Positions 15,807-24,710 of a stretch of 64,000 bases of DNA are shown one piece after another. The stretch is taken from positions 186,001 to 250,000 of the forward strand of contig NZ_JAAQOM010000007.1 of NCBI RefSeq assembly GCF_011682055.1, given 5' to 3'. Positions within the stretch are counted from its first letter, which is position 1. The number at the start of each line of letters is the position of its first letter. The notes beneath the pieces are model-generated. The model was given only the letters and a program-made list of their open reading frames with translations, searched no databases and was not told the origin of the DNA. The position numbers were made by a program, and so were the translations under genes. The stretch comes from Telluria antibiotica. Lineage in GTDB: Bacteria; Pseudomonadota; Gammaproteobacteria; Burkholderiales; Burkholderiaceae_D.

Positions 15807-18596
15807 ATGCGTGTGTCCCACCGTCTGACCCTCGGATTGTGCAGTGTCCTGTTCCCGATATTGACGACTGCCGCCGCCGCCCCGGCGCGCGACGCCGCCG
15901 TCGCCATCCCCATTCCCGATGTCCCGTACACGACGTTCACGCTGAAAAACGGCCTGACCGTGATCGTGCACGAGGACCACAAATCGCCCGTCGTCGCGAT
16001 CAACACGTGGTACCACGTCGGCTCGAAGAACGAAAAGCCCGGCAAGACGGGCTTCGCGCACCTGTTCGAGCACCTGATGTTTTCCGGCAGCGCCAACTTC
16101 GACAAGACGTTCCTGTCGGCATTGGAGGGCATCGGCGCCACCGACCTGAACGGCACGACGAACAAGGACCGCACGAATTATTTCGAGACGGTGCCCACGT
16201 CGATGGTCGACTACGCGCTGTTCGCGGAGAGCGACCGCATGGGCCATCTGCTGGGCGTGCTCGACCAGAAGAAACTCGACCTGCAGCGGGGCGTCGTGCA
16301 GAACGAGAAGCGCCAGCGCGAGAACCAGCCGTACGGCGTCGTCGAGCAGATCGTCACGGAGAACACGTGGCCCGCGAACCACCCGTATTCGTGGACCGTG
16401 ATCGGTTCCATGACCGACCTCGACGCCGCGTCGATGACCGACGTCACCGACTGGTTCAAGGGTCATTACGGCCCGAACAACGTCGTGCTCGTGCTCGCGG
16501 GCGACATCACGCCGCAGCAGGCGCGCGAGAAGGTCGAGAAATACTACGGCGACATCCCGCCGGGGCCGCCGCAGGCGCACCAGGAGGCGTGGATCGCGAA
16601 GCGCAGCGGCACCCATCGCGGCAAGGTCCAGGACCGCGTGCCGCAGGCCCGCATCTACCGGTCGTGGAACGTGCCCGGCGCCGATACGCCGGAAGAGGCG
16701 CTGCTCGACCTCGCGGCGCAGGTGCTGGGCGGCGGCAAGACGTCGCGCCTGTACCAGCGCCTCGTCGTGAAGGAACAACTGGCGACGGCCGCGTCGGCCG
16801 GGGACGACTCGAACGAGATCGTCGGCCAGTTCGGCATCAACCTGACGGCCAAGCCCGGCGCGCCCGCGGCCGACGTGGCGCGCATGGAAGCGCTGGCCGA
16901 CGAGGAATTGCGCGCGTTGCTGAAGTCCGGCCCGACGGCGGCCGAACTGCGCCTCGCGCAGACGACGATCCTGGCGCAGTTCGCGCGCGCCGTCGAGCGC
17001 GTGGGCGGCTTCGGCGGCAAGAGCGACCTGCTCGCGCGTTGCGCCACGTTCACGGGCAACCCGGACTGCTACAAGACCTACCTTCAACGCATCAAGGCCG
17101 CGACGCCGGCCGCCGTGCGCCAGGCGATGAACGGGTGGCTGGCCGACGGCGACTACGTGCTGGAAGTCGATCCGTTCCCGACTGCCCTGGCCGCCGCCCC
17201 GTCCACCGTGGACCGCAGCAAGGGCGCGCCGACGGGTCACCCGGAAGCGCTGCGCCTGCCGCCGATGCAGAAGACGACGCTGTCCAACGGCATGCACGTC
17301 GTGCTGGCCGAACGCCACGGCGCGCCCGTCATCAACCTGTCGCTGCTGCTGGGCGGCGGGTTCGCGTCCGACTCACAGGCGCTGCCGGGCCTCGCGAGCC
17401 TCACCTTGCGCATGCTGGAAGAGGGCACGGGCGCGCCGGGCAAGACGCGCAGCGCGCTGGAGATCAGCCGCGAGCTGGAAGGCCTCGGCGCGTCGTTCGG
17501 CACGACGATCAACCTGGACGGCGCGTTCGTCAACATGAACGTCCTCAAGCCGACGTTGGCGCAGGCGCTCGGCTTGTACGCGGACCTGGCGCTGCACCCG
17601 TCGTTCCCGCAGGCCGACTTCGAGCGCGTGCGCAAGACGCGGCTGGCCGCCATCCAGCGCGAGCAGACGGTGCCGCGCCTGATGGCCTTGCGCGTGCTCC
17701 CGCCGCTGCTGTACGGCCCCGGCCACCCGTATTCGCTGCCGCTGACGGGCTCGGGCACGATCGATGCCGTCGCGCGCATGCGCCGCGCCGATCTCGCTGC
17801 CTACCACGACACGTGGTTCAAGCCGAACAATGCCACCTTGCTCGTCGTCGGCGACACGACCCTGGCCGAACTGACGCCGCTGCTGGAACGCGCGTTCGGC
17901 GGCTGGAGGGCCGGCGCCGTGCCCGCGCACGAGATCGCCAAGGTCGACCAGCCGGCCGGCACGACGATCTACCTGATCGACCGTCCGGGCGCGCTGCAGA
18001 GCGACATCGTCGGCGCCCAGCTGGCCCCGCCGCGCAACACGCCGGACACCGTCGCGCTGAACCTGCTGAACGACGTGTTCGGCGGCACGTTCAGCTCGCG
18101 GCTGAACATGGACCTGCGCGAGGACAAGCACTGGTCGTACGGCGTCGGCACGTCGCTCGTGGCGGCGCGCGGGCAGCGCATCCTGTACAGCGATTCTCCG
18201 GTGCAGACGGACAAGACGGCCGACGCGCTGCGCGAACTGGCGCGCGAATACGCCGAACTGGGCACCGCGCGTCCCGTCACGCCGCGCGAGCTGCAGGACG
18301 CGCAGGCCAACGAGACGCTGGGCCTGCCGGGGTCGTTCGAGACGGTCGGCCAGCTGAGCAATGCGTACTCGACCATCCTGCAATACGGCTTGCCCGAGGA
18401 TTACTACAACACGTACACGGCGGCCGCGCTCGCGCTGACGCCGGCGCAGCTGAACGCGCTGGCCGCGCGCGTCGTGCTGCCGCGCCAGCCCGTGTGGATC
18501 GTCGTCGGCGACATGAGCAAGATCGAGGCACCGATCCGCGCGTTGAACCTCGGCACCGTGCGCCGCATCGACGTCGAGGGCAAGCCGCTGCCGTGA
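15807..18596 (+). CDS. M16-family zinc metallopeptidase (pitrilysin-like, two-domain)
   Basis: 929 aa from ATG 15807, with AGGAG 6 bp upstream. A signal peptide (RLTLGLCSVLFPILTTAAAAP) indicates periplasmic location. The inverted zinc motif HLFEH is at residues 85-89, inside TGFAHLFEHLMFSG. The second half (from about residue 480) is a second M16 repeat that starts TTLSNGMHVVLAERHGAPVI and lacks the zinc motif, as is normal for the C-terminal half. Such enzymes degrade peptides in the cell envelope. It stands alone between divergent and convergent neighbours. A possible promoter is ATGACA at 15734 with TACAAT at 15759 (19-bp spacer). Confidence 0.93.
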   Translation: MRVSHRLTLGLCSVLFPILTTAAAAPARDAAVAIPIPDVPYTTFTLKNGLTVIVHEDHKSPVVAINTWYHVGSKNEKPGKTGFAHLFEHLMFSGSANFDKTFLSALEGIGATDLNGTTNKDRTNYFETVPTSMVDYALFAESDRMGHLLGVLDQKKLDLQRGVVQNEKRQRENQPYGVVEQIVTENTWPANHPYSWTVIGSMTDLDAASMTDVTDWFKGHYGPNNVVLVLAGDITPQQAREKVEKYYGDIPPGPPQAHQEAWIAKRSGTHRGKVQDRVPQARIYRSWNVPGADTPEEALLDLAAQVLGGGKTSRLYQRLVVKEQLATAASAGDDSNEIVGQFGINLTAKPGAPAADVARMEALADEELRALLKSGPTAAELRLAQTTILAQFARAVERVGGFGGKSDLLARCATFTGNPDCYKTYLQRIKAATPAAVRQAMNGWLADGDYVLEVDPFPTALAAAPSTVDRSKGAPTGHPEALRLPPMQKTTLSNGMHVVLAERHGAPVINLSLLLGGGFASDSQALPGLASLTLRMLEEGTGAPGKTRSALEISRELEGLGASFGTTINLDGAFVNMNVLKPTLAQALGLYADLALHPSFPQADFERVRKTRLAAIQREQTVPRLMALRVLPPLLYGPGHPYSLPLTGSGTIDAVARMRRADLAAYHDTWFKPNNATLLVVGDTTLAELTPLLERAFGGWRAGAVPAHEIAKVDQPAGTTIYLIDRPGALQSDIVGAQLAPPRNTPDTVALNLLNDVFGGTFSSRLNMDLREDKHWSYGVGTSLVAARGQRILYSDSPVQTDKTADALRELAREYAELGTARPVTPRELQDAQANETLGLPGSFETVGQLSNAYSTILQYGLPEDYYNTYTAAALALTPAQLNALAARVVLPRQPVWIVVGDMSKIEAPIRALNLGTVRRIDVEGKPLP

Positions 18597-18641
18597 CGCC
18601 AACAAGATGCGAGCGTCACGCGTGGGGACGGGGTGCCCACC

Positions 18642-20312
18642 CTACCTGCGCTGGAAGGCCTCGAAGCGCTCCTCGCGCCGCAGGATCTTCGAATGCGGGT
18701 CGAGCGTGCAAGTCGCGCCGGCCGGCAGGGCGACGCTGCCGCGGCCGTCCGTCATCGGCACCGTGACGATGCGCTCGCCGACGCGCACGTCGAGCGGCAT
18801 CGGGAACGGCGTCCTGCCGGCCGTCGTCCACGTCAGGTCCAGCGTGTCGCCGCGGCGCACGGCGGACAGTTCGGGCAGCGCGGCCTGGTACATATAGGCC
18901 TGGAAGAACCAGCCGAGGTCGCGTCCGCTCGCGCGTTCGGCGAGGCGGATGAAGTCCGGCGTCGTCGCATAGCGCGGCGCGAAGTTGCCGGGGCGCGGGT
19001 CCGGCGTGCCGTAGACGAGTTCCCGCACGGCGCGGAAGAATGCCGTGTCGCCGATCAGGCCGCGCAATGTGTGGAGCACGAGCGAGCCTTTCGTGTAGAT
19101 GTCGCCGCCGGGGCCGCCCCGCTTGGTGTCGTAGACGTCTTCCTCGCGCTTGTGCTTGCCGGAGACGAGCGGCGCCTTGTTGCGGATGGATGACCGCTGC
19201 TGCATCAGCGCGGCAAAGTATTCCTGGTCGCCGTGCAGGTATTGCATGTACAGCGGCTGCATGTACGAGGCGAGGCCCTCGTGCAGCCACATGTCGTCCC
19301 AGTCCGCATTGGTGAGCTGGTTGCCGAACCATTCGTGTGCGAACTCGTGCTGCAGCAGGTCGTCGTAGCCGTACGCGGTCTTGGCGTATTTGTTGCCGTA
19401 GGCGTTGATGGTCTGGTGCTCCATGCCCTTGTGCGGGGTTTCCACGACGCCCATCTTCTCGTCGCCGAACGGGTACGGGCCGATCGTGGATTCGAAGAAA
19501 TCGAGCATCTGCGGGAATTCCGAGAACAGGTCCTGTGCCTGCGCCTTGTTCTGTGGCAGGTACCACAGCCGCAGCGGGATCACGTTGCCGTAGCGGCTGC
19601 GATACTCGCCCGACAGCACCTCGTACGGCCCCACGTTGATGGCGATGCCGTAGGTGCTGGGGTGCTTCGCGCGCCAGTGCCACGTGCGCCAGCCGTTCGC
19701 TTCCGTCATGCCGAGCGCCACGCCATTGCCCGCGGCGACGAGGGGCGCCGGCACGGTGATGTGTTCGTCGACGACGGCCGGCTTGCCCATCGGGTGGTCG
19801 ATGCAGGGCCAGAACAGGTCGCAGCCTTCGCCCTCGACGGCGCTGGCGACCCACGGCCGGCCGTCCGGCGTGCGTGCCCACACGAAGCCGCCGTCCCATG
19901 GCGCTCGCTTCGCCACGTGCGGTTCGCCGTGATACGTGACGCGGATCGTGGTGTGCCGGCCCGGCGTCAGCGACTGGGGCAGGTCGATCGTCAGCTTGCC
20001 GTCCGGATTGCGCCACGCGCTTGCCGCGAGCGGCCGGCCGTCGACGGCGATCGCATCGATGGGCAGGTTGCGGTCGAGGTCCAGGTCGATATGGTCCAGC
20101 GCCGCGCGCGTGCCGAACGTGAGCAGCGCGTCGCCCGCGAGGCTGCGGCTGTCCGGATCGATGCGGAGGCTCAGGTCCGCATGGTCGAACAGGAGCGCGT
20201 CCTGGCCCGGGCCGCGCTGGACGCCCGAGTTGACGGTGTAGTCGGTGAGGGCGGGCTGGCTGGCGCAGCCCGCCAGCACGGTGCACACGGCGGCGATGGC
20301 GAATCTTTGCAT
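18642..20312 (-). CDS. M1-family aminopeptidase lipoprotein
   Basis: 556 aa. The N-terminus MQRFAIAAVCTVLAGCASQP has a lipobox (LAGC). The gluzincin motif HEFAHEWFGNQLTNADW starts at H322, with the third ligand Glu in HEGLASYMQPLY. A GGMEN-like substrate loop is replaced by a MGVVETPHKGMEHQTINAYG stretch. The N-terminal domain is the usual M1 beta saddle. It trims N-terminal residues from peptides, here at the outer or inner membrane surface. It converges on the M16 peptidase gene with 45 bp between, which suggests both serve periplasmic peptide turnover. Confidence 0.93.
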   Translation of the reverse strand: MQRFAIAAVCTVLAGCASQPALTDYTVNSGVQRGPGQDALLFDHADLSLRIDPDSRSLAGDALLTFGTRAALDHIDLDLDRNLPIDAIAVDGRPLAASAWRNPDGKLTIDLPQSLTPGRHTTIRVTYHGEPHVAKRAPWDGGFVWARTPDGRPWVASAVEGEGCDLFWPCIDHPMGKPAVVDEHITVPAPLVAAGNGVALGMTEANGWRTWHWRAKHPSTYGIAINVGPYEVLSGEYRSRYGNVIPLRLWYLPQNKAQAQDLFSEFPQMLDFFESTIGPYPFGDEKMGVVETPHKGMEHQTINAYGNKYAKTAYGYDDLLQHEFAHEWFGNQLTNADWDDMWLHEGLASYMQPLYMQYLHGDQEYFAALMQQRSSIRNKAPLVSGKHKREEDVYDTKRGGPGGDIYTKGSLVLHTLRGLIGDTAFFRAVRELVYGTPDPRPGNFAPRYATTPDFIRLAERASGRDLGWFFQAYMYQAALPELSAVRRGDTLDLTWTTAGRTPFPMPLDVRVGERIVTVPMTDGRGSVALPAGATCTLDPHSKILRREERFEAFQRR

Positions 20313-20390
20313 GCAGGGAATTTAGCACAGCGGAACGGGGCGCCACGCAAATCGCGGCTGGTGAATACTGCGCGGCGAGGAGGATGACGA

Positions 20391-20981
20391 ATGAGCGACC
20401 TGGACATCGACATCGGCCGCACCGCCCTGGTGCTGATCGATTTGCAGAACAGTAATGTGAAACGCGACCTGGCCCCGTACACGGCCGAGCAGGTGGTCGG
20501 CAATTGCGTGCTGCTGGCGGGCGAGATGCGCGACCGCGGCGCGATGGTGATCTTCGTGCGCGTGCTCGTCGACCAGATGCAACTGCCGCCGTCCGACGCG
20601 CCGCTGAGAAAGCCGGGCACGCCCGCGCCGCCGCCGGACGCGTCGCACCTGGCGCCGGACGCGCAGGTGCAGGCGACGGACATCGTCGTCACGAAGCGCC
20701 AGTGGGGCGCGTTCTACGGCACGGACCTGGACCAGCTGCTACGCCGGCGCAACATCAAGACGATCGTCCTCGGCGGTATCGCGACGAATTTCGGCGTCGA
20801 GTCGACGGCACGCGCCGCGTTCGACCGCGGCTACCGCGTCGTGTTCGTCGAGGATGCGATGAGCAGCATGTCGGCGGAGATGCACAAGTTCGCCTGCGAG
20901 CACACCTTCCGCATCATGGGCAAGGTGCGCTCGACGCGGCACGTGATCGACGCGCTGCAGGCGGGCACGGGCGACGCCTGA
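20391..20981 (+). CDS. YecD-like isochorismatase-family hydrolase (no catalytic Cys)
   Basis: 196 aa. The core reads ALVLIDLQNSNV (catalytic Asp region), TKRQWGAFYGTDLDQLLRRR (Lys) and LGGIATNFGVESTARAAFDR. In nicotinamidase-type relatives the last block has Cys before the Val (T-x-x-C-V); here it is Gly (TNFGV), as in E. coli YecD and true isochorismatases, which act without Cys. So amidase chemistry is unlikely, and an ether/ester hydrolysis or unknown role is more probable. The ribosome site GAGGAGGATGACG lies upstream of ATG 20391. It stands alone. Confidence 0.87.
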   Translation: MSDLDIDIGRTALVLIDLQNSNVKRDLAPYTAEQVVGNCVLLAGEMRDRGAMVIFVRVLVDQMQLPPSDAPLRKPGTPAPPPDASHLAPDAQVQATDIVVTKRQWGAFYGTDLDQLLRRRNIKTIVLGGIATNFGVESTARAAFDRGYRVVFVEDAMSSMSAEMHKFACEHTFRIMGKVRSTRHVIDALQAGTGDA

Positions 20982-21002
20982 CGCGCCTGCCGGGCGTGTT
21001 GC

Positions 21003-21281
21003 TTATTTGCGCGGCGCCGGTGCGGGTGCCGGCTGCTGGCTGTTGGCCTGCGCCTGTGCGTTGGCCCGGGCTTGCGCTTCGCGCTCCTGGCGTTCCTGCT
21101 TCTTCGCCATGTGGTGGCCGATGGCGCAGCCTGCTGCGGCACCGAGCAGGCCGTGCTTGCCGGCCACGTGGCCGCCGACACCGCCGACGATGGCGCCTTT
21201 CGCGCAGCTGGGTTTGGCGTAGGCGGCGCCCGTCGAGGCGAGCGAGAGCATCAGGGTGGCGGTGATCAGTCGAGTCTTCAT
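21003..21281 (-). CDS. Small secreted glycine-zipper protein
   Basis: 92 aa from ATG 21281 with GGAGGA in front. The signal peptide is KTRLITATLMLSLASTGAAYA. The mature part has a Gly-rich hydrophobic stretch (KGAIVGGVGGHVAGKHGLLG, then AAAGCAIGHHMAKK), a glycine-zipper-like segment found in small envelope proteins, then a Gln/Ala coiled tail ending PAPAPAPRK. It may associate with a membrane. No enzymatic role is visible. It is convergent with the YecD-like gene 21 bp away. Confidence 0.75.
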   Translation of the reverse strand: MKTRLITATLMLSLASTGAAYAKPSCAKGAIVGGVGGHVAGKHGLLGAAAGCAIGHHMAKKQERQEREAQARANAQAQANSQQPAPAPAPRK

Positions 21282-21406
21282 GGTGTCCTCCAAAATGGGT
21301 AGGCTTACAACGGCCACATGCCGTGCATGGATGACAGCCTAGACGCCGCGGCGCCGGTTGAATGTTCGCCAGATCACCGTTGCGGGCAACGGTAATGTCT
21401 GTCTGT

Positions 21407-22405
<999 letters not shown>

Positions 22406-22540
22406 CCGGAGATCATACGCCGATCGCTTTTTTCGCGTGCGCCGTGCCGCGCTTGTGCTCGTTCCTACGCTTGACCCCGCCTGACGGGCTGCCTATGATG
22501 GCCGGTCGATCAATGTCGCTCCGGCATCATTTATTTCGCC

Positions 22541-23761
22541 ATGCGTATTTACCTGCTGTCCGTCGCCTGCATCGCCGCGCTTGCCGCCGGTTGCTCGGCG
22601 CCCGCCCGCGTGCCCCGTGCGCCCGCGCGCGCGGCGCTCCAGCTCGACGTCAGCCGCTTCCCGCAGATCGACGCCGCCGTCAAAGCCGCAATCGCTGCGC
22701 ACAAGCTGCCGGGCGCCGTGTTCCACCTGGAGCATGGCGACGCGTTCTACGAGCGGGCCTACGGCAACGTCACGTACGATGCGGATGCGGCGGCCGTCGC
22801 TACGGCGGCCGTCACCGCGTCCACCGTGTTCGATGCGGCGTCGCTGACGAAGGTATTGGCCACGGCGCCGTCCGTGCTGATGCTGGTGGAGCAGGGCCGC
22901 ATCGGGCTGGACGACAAGCTCGTCAAATATTTCCCCGACTGCGCGGGCGGCGGCAAGGAAACGATCACGATCCGCCAGCTGCTCACGCACAGCTCGGGCC
23001 TCCCGGCCGGGCTGCCGGCCACGCCCGCCTGGCACGGCCGCGCGGCCGCGCACAGGCTCGCGTGCGACCAGGCCGTCACGCGTGCGCCGGGCACGTTCTT
23101 CCGCTATTCCGACATCAATTACGTGTTGCTGGGCCAGATCGTCGAACAGGTCACGGGCACGCCGCTGGACGATTACGCGCAGGCCCACGTCTTCGCGCCG
23201 CTGCGCATGACGGCGACGGGCTATTTGCCGCTGCGCCGGGTGGACGCGGCGACGATCGCGCCCACGCAGGTGGGGCAGGCCGGCGGCCACGGCGCGCACG
23301 GCGACCTGGCGCCGGGCGACGTGCTGCGCGGCGTCGTGCACGACCCGACCGTGCGCCGCATGGGTGGCGTGGCGGGTTCGGCCGGCGTGTTCACGACGGT
23401 GGGCGACGTGGCGCGCTTTGCCCGGATGCTGCTCGACGGCGGCGTGCTGGACGGCGTGCGCATCCTGAGCCCGGAGAGCGTGCGCCTGCTGACGACGGTG
23501 CAATCGCCGCCCGGTTTGGCCTTGCGCGGCCTCGGCATGGACATCGACTCGCCGTACGCGAAGCGCCCGCGCGGTACCGTGTTCCCGATCGGCAGCTATG
23601 GCCACACGGGCTTTACGGGATGCGTGCTGTGGATCGACCCGGCGTCGCGCGCGTTCTACGTGTTGCTGTCGAACCGCGTGTACCCGGACGACAAGAGCAA
23701 TGTGCTCGACCTGTACACGCGTCTCGGCACGCTGGCCGCGCTGGCGGCGGGGGCCGGCTGA
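22541..23761 (+). CDS. Beta-lactamase-fold serine hydrolase lipoprotein (class C-like)
   Basis: 406 aa with a lipobox ending at C18 (ALAAGC). Active-site motifs are S101-x-x-K104 in DAASLTKVLAT and the Tyr motif in FRYSDINYVLLGQ. A late HTGFTG block (GSYGHTGFTGCVLW) stands in place of the KTG triad. This is the pattern of beta-lactamase-family esterases/D-Ala peptidases and not of a classical resistance enzyme. The substrate is unknown. It stands alone on the plus strand. Confidence 0.88.
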   Translation: MRIYLLSVACIAALAAGCSAPARVPRAPARAALQLDVSRFPQIDAAVKAAIAAHKLPGAVFHLEHGDAFYERAYGNVTYDADAAAVATAAVTASTVFDAASLTKVLATAPSVLMLVEQGRIGLDDKLVKYFPDCAGGGKETITIRQLLTHSSGLPAGLPATPAWHGRAAAHRLACDQAVTRAPGTFFRYSDINYVLLGQIVEQVTGTPLDDYAQAHVFAPLRMTATGYLPLRRVDAATIAPTQVGQAGGHGAHGDLAPGDVLRGVVHDPTVRRMGGVAGSAGVFTTVGDVARFARMLLDGGVLDGVRILSPESVRLLTTVQSPPGLALRGLGMDIDSPYAKRPRGTVFPIGSYGHTGFTGCVLWIDPASRAFYVLLSNRVYPDDKSNVLDLYTRLGTLAALAAGAG

Positions 23762-23876
23762 GGCCAACGCGAACATGGCTTTCCCTCGGTACCGGCCCTT
23801 TTGTTGCGGTCATTTTTTGTTGCCACGCGGCTAACGCGCGCGCCCCTCACGACGATCTCTTTAAACTTCGCCTCCA

Positions 23877-23895
23877 CAATATCTACTTGATATTG
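23877..23895. repeat. Inverted repeat upstream of the Ser/Gly-rich protein gene
   Basis: CAATATC-TACTT-GATATTG, a perfect 7-bp inverted repeat with a 5-bp loop, ending 38 bp before the ATG at 23934. It could be an operator or a 5' leader hairpin. The half-site resembles the AATATCG repeats at 31621-31666. Confidence 0.4.
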
Positions 23896-23933
23896 CAGAG
23901 TTTTTGCCCCACCCATTCTCTGAGGAGAGCGAT

Positions 23934-24524
23934 ATGAAAATGAATAAGTTACTGAAAGGCCTGATGGGTGCTGTCGTCACGGCGGCGATGTTCGGTACCG
24001 TGGGCGCACAGGCGCAGACCAGCGGCAGCGCCTCCACCGACAGCAGCGCGACTGCGCAGGACCAGTCGAGCAGCGCACCCATGAAGAAGCACAGCAAGAA
24101 GAAACACACCCGCCACCACAAGAAGAGCTCCAGCGCCAGCTCGAGCAGCGGCTCCAGCAGCAGCGGTTCGACGGGCAGCAGCGGTTCCAGCAGCAGCGGC
24201 ATGAGCGGTAGCCACGACATGCAGGGCACGCAGGGTACGTCCGGCAGCAGCGGCAGCATGGGCACGGGTACCTCGGGCACCGGCACGTCGGGCACGAGCG
24301 GCACGAGCGGCACGTCGACCTCGGGTTCGTCGGGCACCAGCGGCATGAGCGGCAGCACGGGCGCCAGCGGCACGGGCCTGTCCGGCTCCAGCAGCAACAT
24401 GGGCACCGGCACCAGCACGAGCGGCTCCAGCACCACCACGCCCGCCTCGCCCGCTACACCGGCCACGCCCGCCACGCCGGCCACGCCTCCCAACAATCAG
24501 GGCACGGGCAACCGCGGCTACTGA
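23934..24524 (+). CDS. Secreted Ser/Gly/Thr-rich low-complexity protein
   Basis: 196 aa from ATG 23934 with TGAGGAGA upstream. A signal peptide (LLKGLMGAVVTAAMFGTVGAQAQ) precedes a basic patch (MKKHSKKKHTRHHKK), then about 110 residues built almost only from Ser, Gly, Thr and Met (SSGSSSSGSTGSSGSSSSG, GTSGTSGTSGT) and an Ala/Thr/Pro end (PATPATPATPAT). No domain is recognised. It could be an intrinsically disordered periplasmic or surface protein, perhaps stress-linked. A strong terminator follows at 24566-24591, so the gene is a single transcription unit. Confidence 0.75.
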   Translation: MKMNKLLKGLMGAVVTAAMFGTVGAQAQTSGSASTDSSATAQDQSSSAPMKKHSKKKHTRHHKKSSSASSSSGSSSSGSTGSSGSSSSGMSGSHDMQGTQGTSGSSGSMGTGTSGTGTSGTSGTSGTSTSGSSGTSGMSGSTGASGTGLSGSSSNMGTGTSTSGSSTTTPASPATPATPATPATPPNNQGTGNRGY

Positions 24525-24565
24525 TCCAGTGGCGACCTCCGGCTCCGGCCGGACAGCGCGACAAC

Positions 24566-24591
24566 GCCAGCCTGCGGGCTGGCTTTTTTTT
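24566..24591 (+). terminator. Rho-independent terminator
   Basis: GCCAGCC-TGCG-GGCTGGC followed by eight T. It ends the transcript of the Ser/Gly-rich protein gene 42 bp after its stop. Confidence 0.9.
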
Positions 24592-24636
24592 GCCCGTCGG
24601 TATCGCAACACGTCGCCGTTGGTATAACATTGTCTG

Positions 24637-24651
24637 TATCAAAAAATGATA
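24637..24651. repeat. Short inverted repeat before the acetylesterase gene
   Basis: TATCA-AAAAA-TGATA in the 119-bp gap after the terminator, 60 bp before the ATG at 24711. It is a possible regulator site; a TATAAC -10-like box (24623-24628) lies just upstream. Support is weak. Confidence 0.25.
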
Positions 24652-24710
24652 TGCGCAAACATCCGAGCCCGGCTAGGTGGCGCATCCACGACAAACGACG
24701 AGGAATCACG

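Noticed and set aside
15734-18766. 1010-aa plus-strand frame and long minus-strand frames (15420-17318, 17373-18605) over the M16 gene
   Set aside because: Arg/Ala/Gly/His-rich sequences typical of shadow frames in high-GC genes; the M16 frame has the zinc motif, signal peptide and ribosome site.
22541-23761. Class C beta-lactamase resistance gene
   Set aside because: It has the SxxK and Tyr motifs but an HTG block for KTG and a lipobox, and no AmpR neighbour; more like a general esterase/peptidase of the same fold.
24120-24500. Short tandem repeats in the Ser/Gly-rich gene considered as CRISPR or mobile repeats
   Set aside because: The repeats are codon-level (Ser, Gly, Thr) inside an intact exported protein frame, without fixed spacers.
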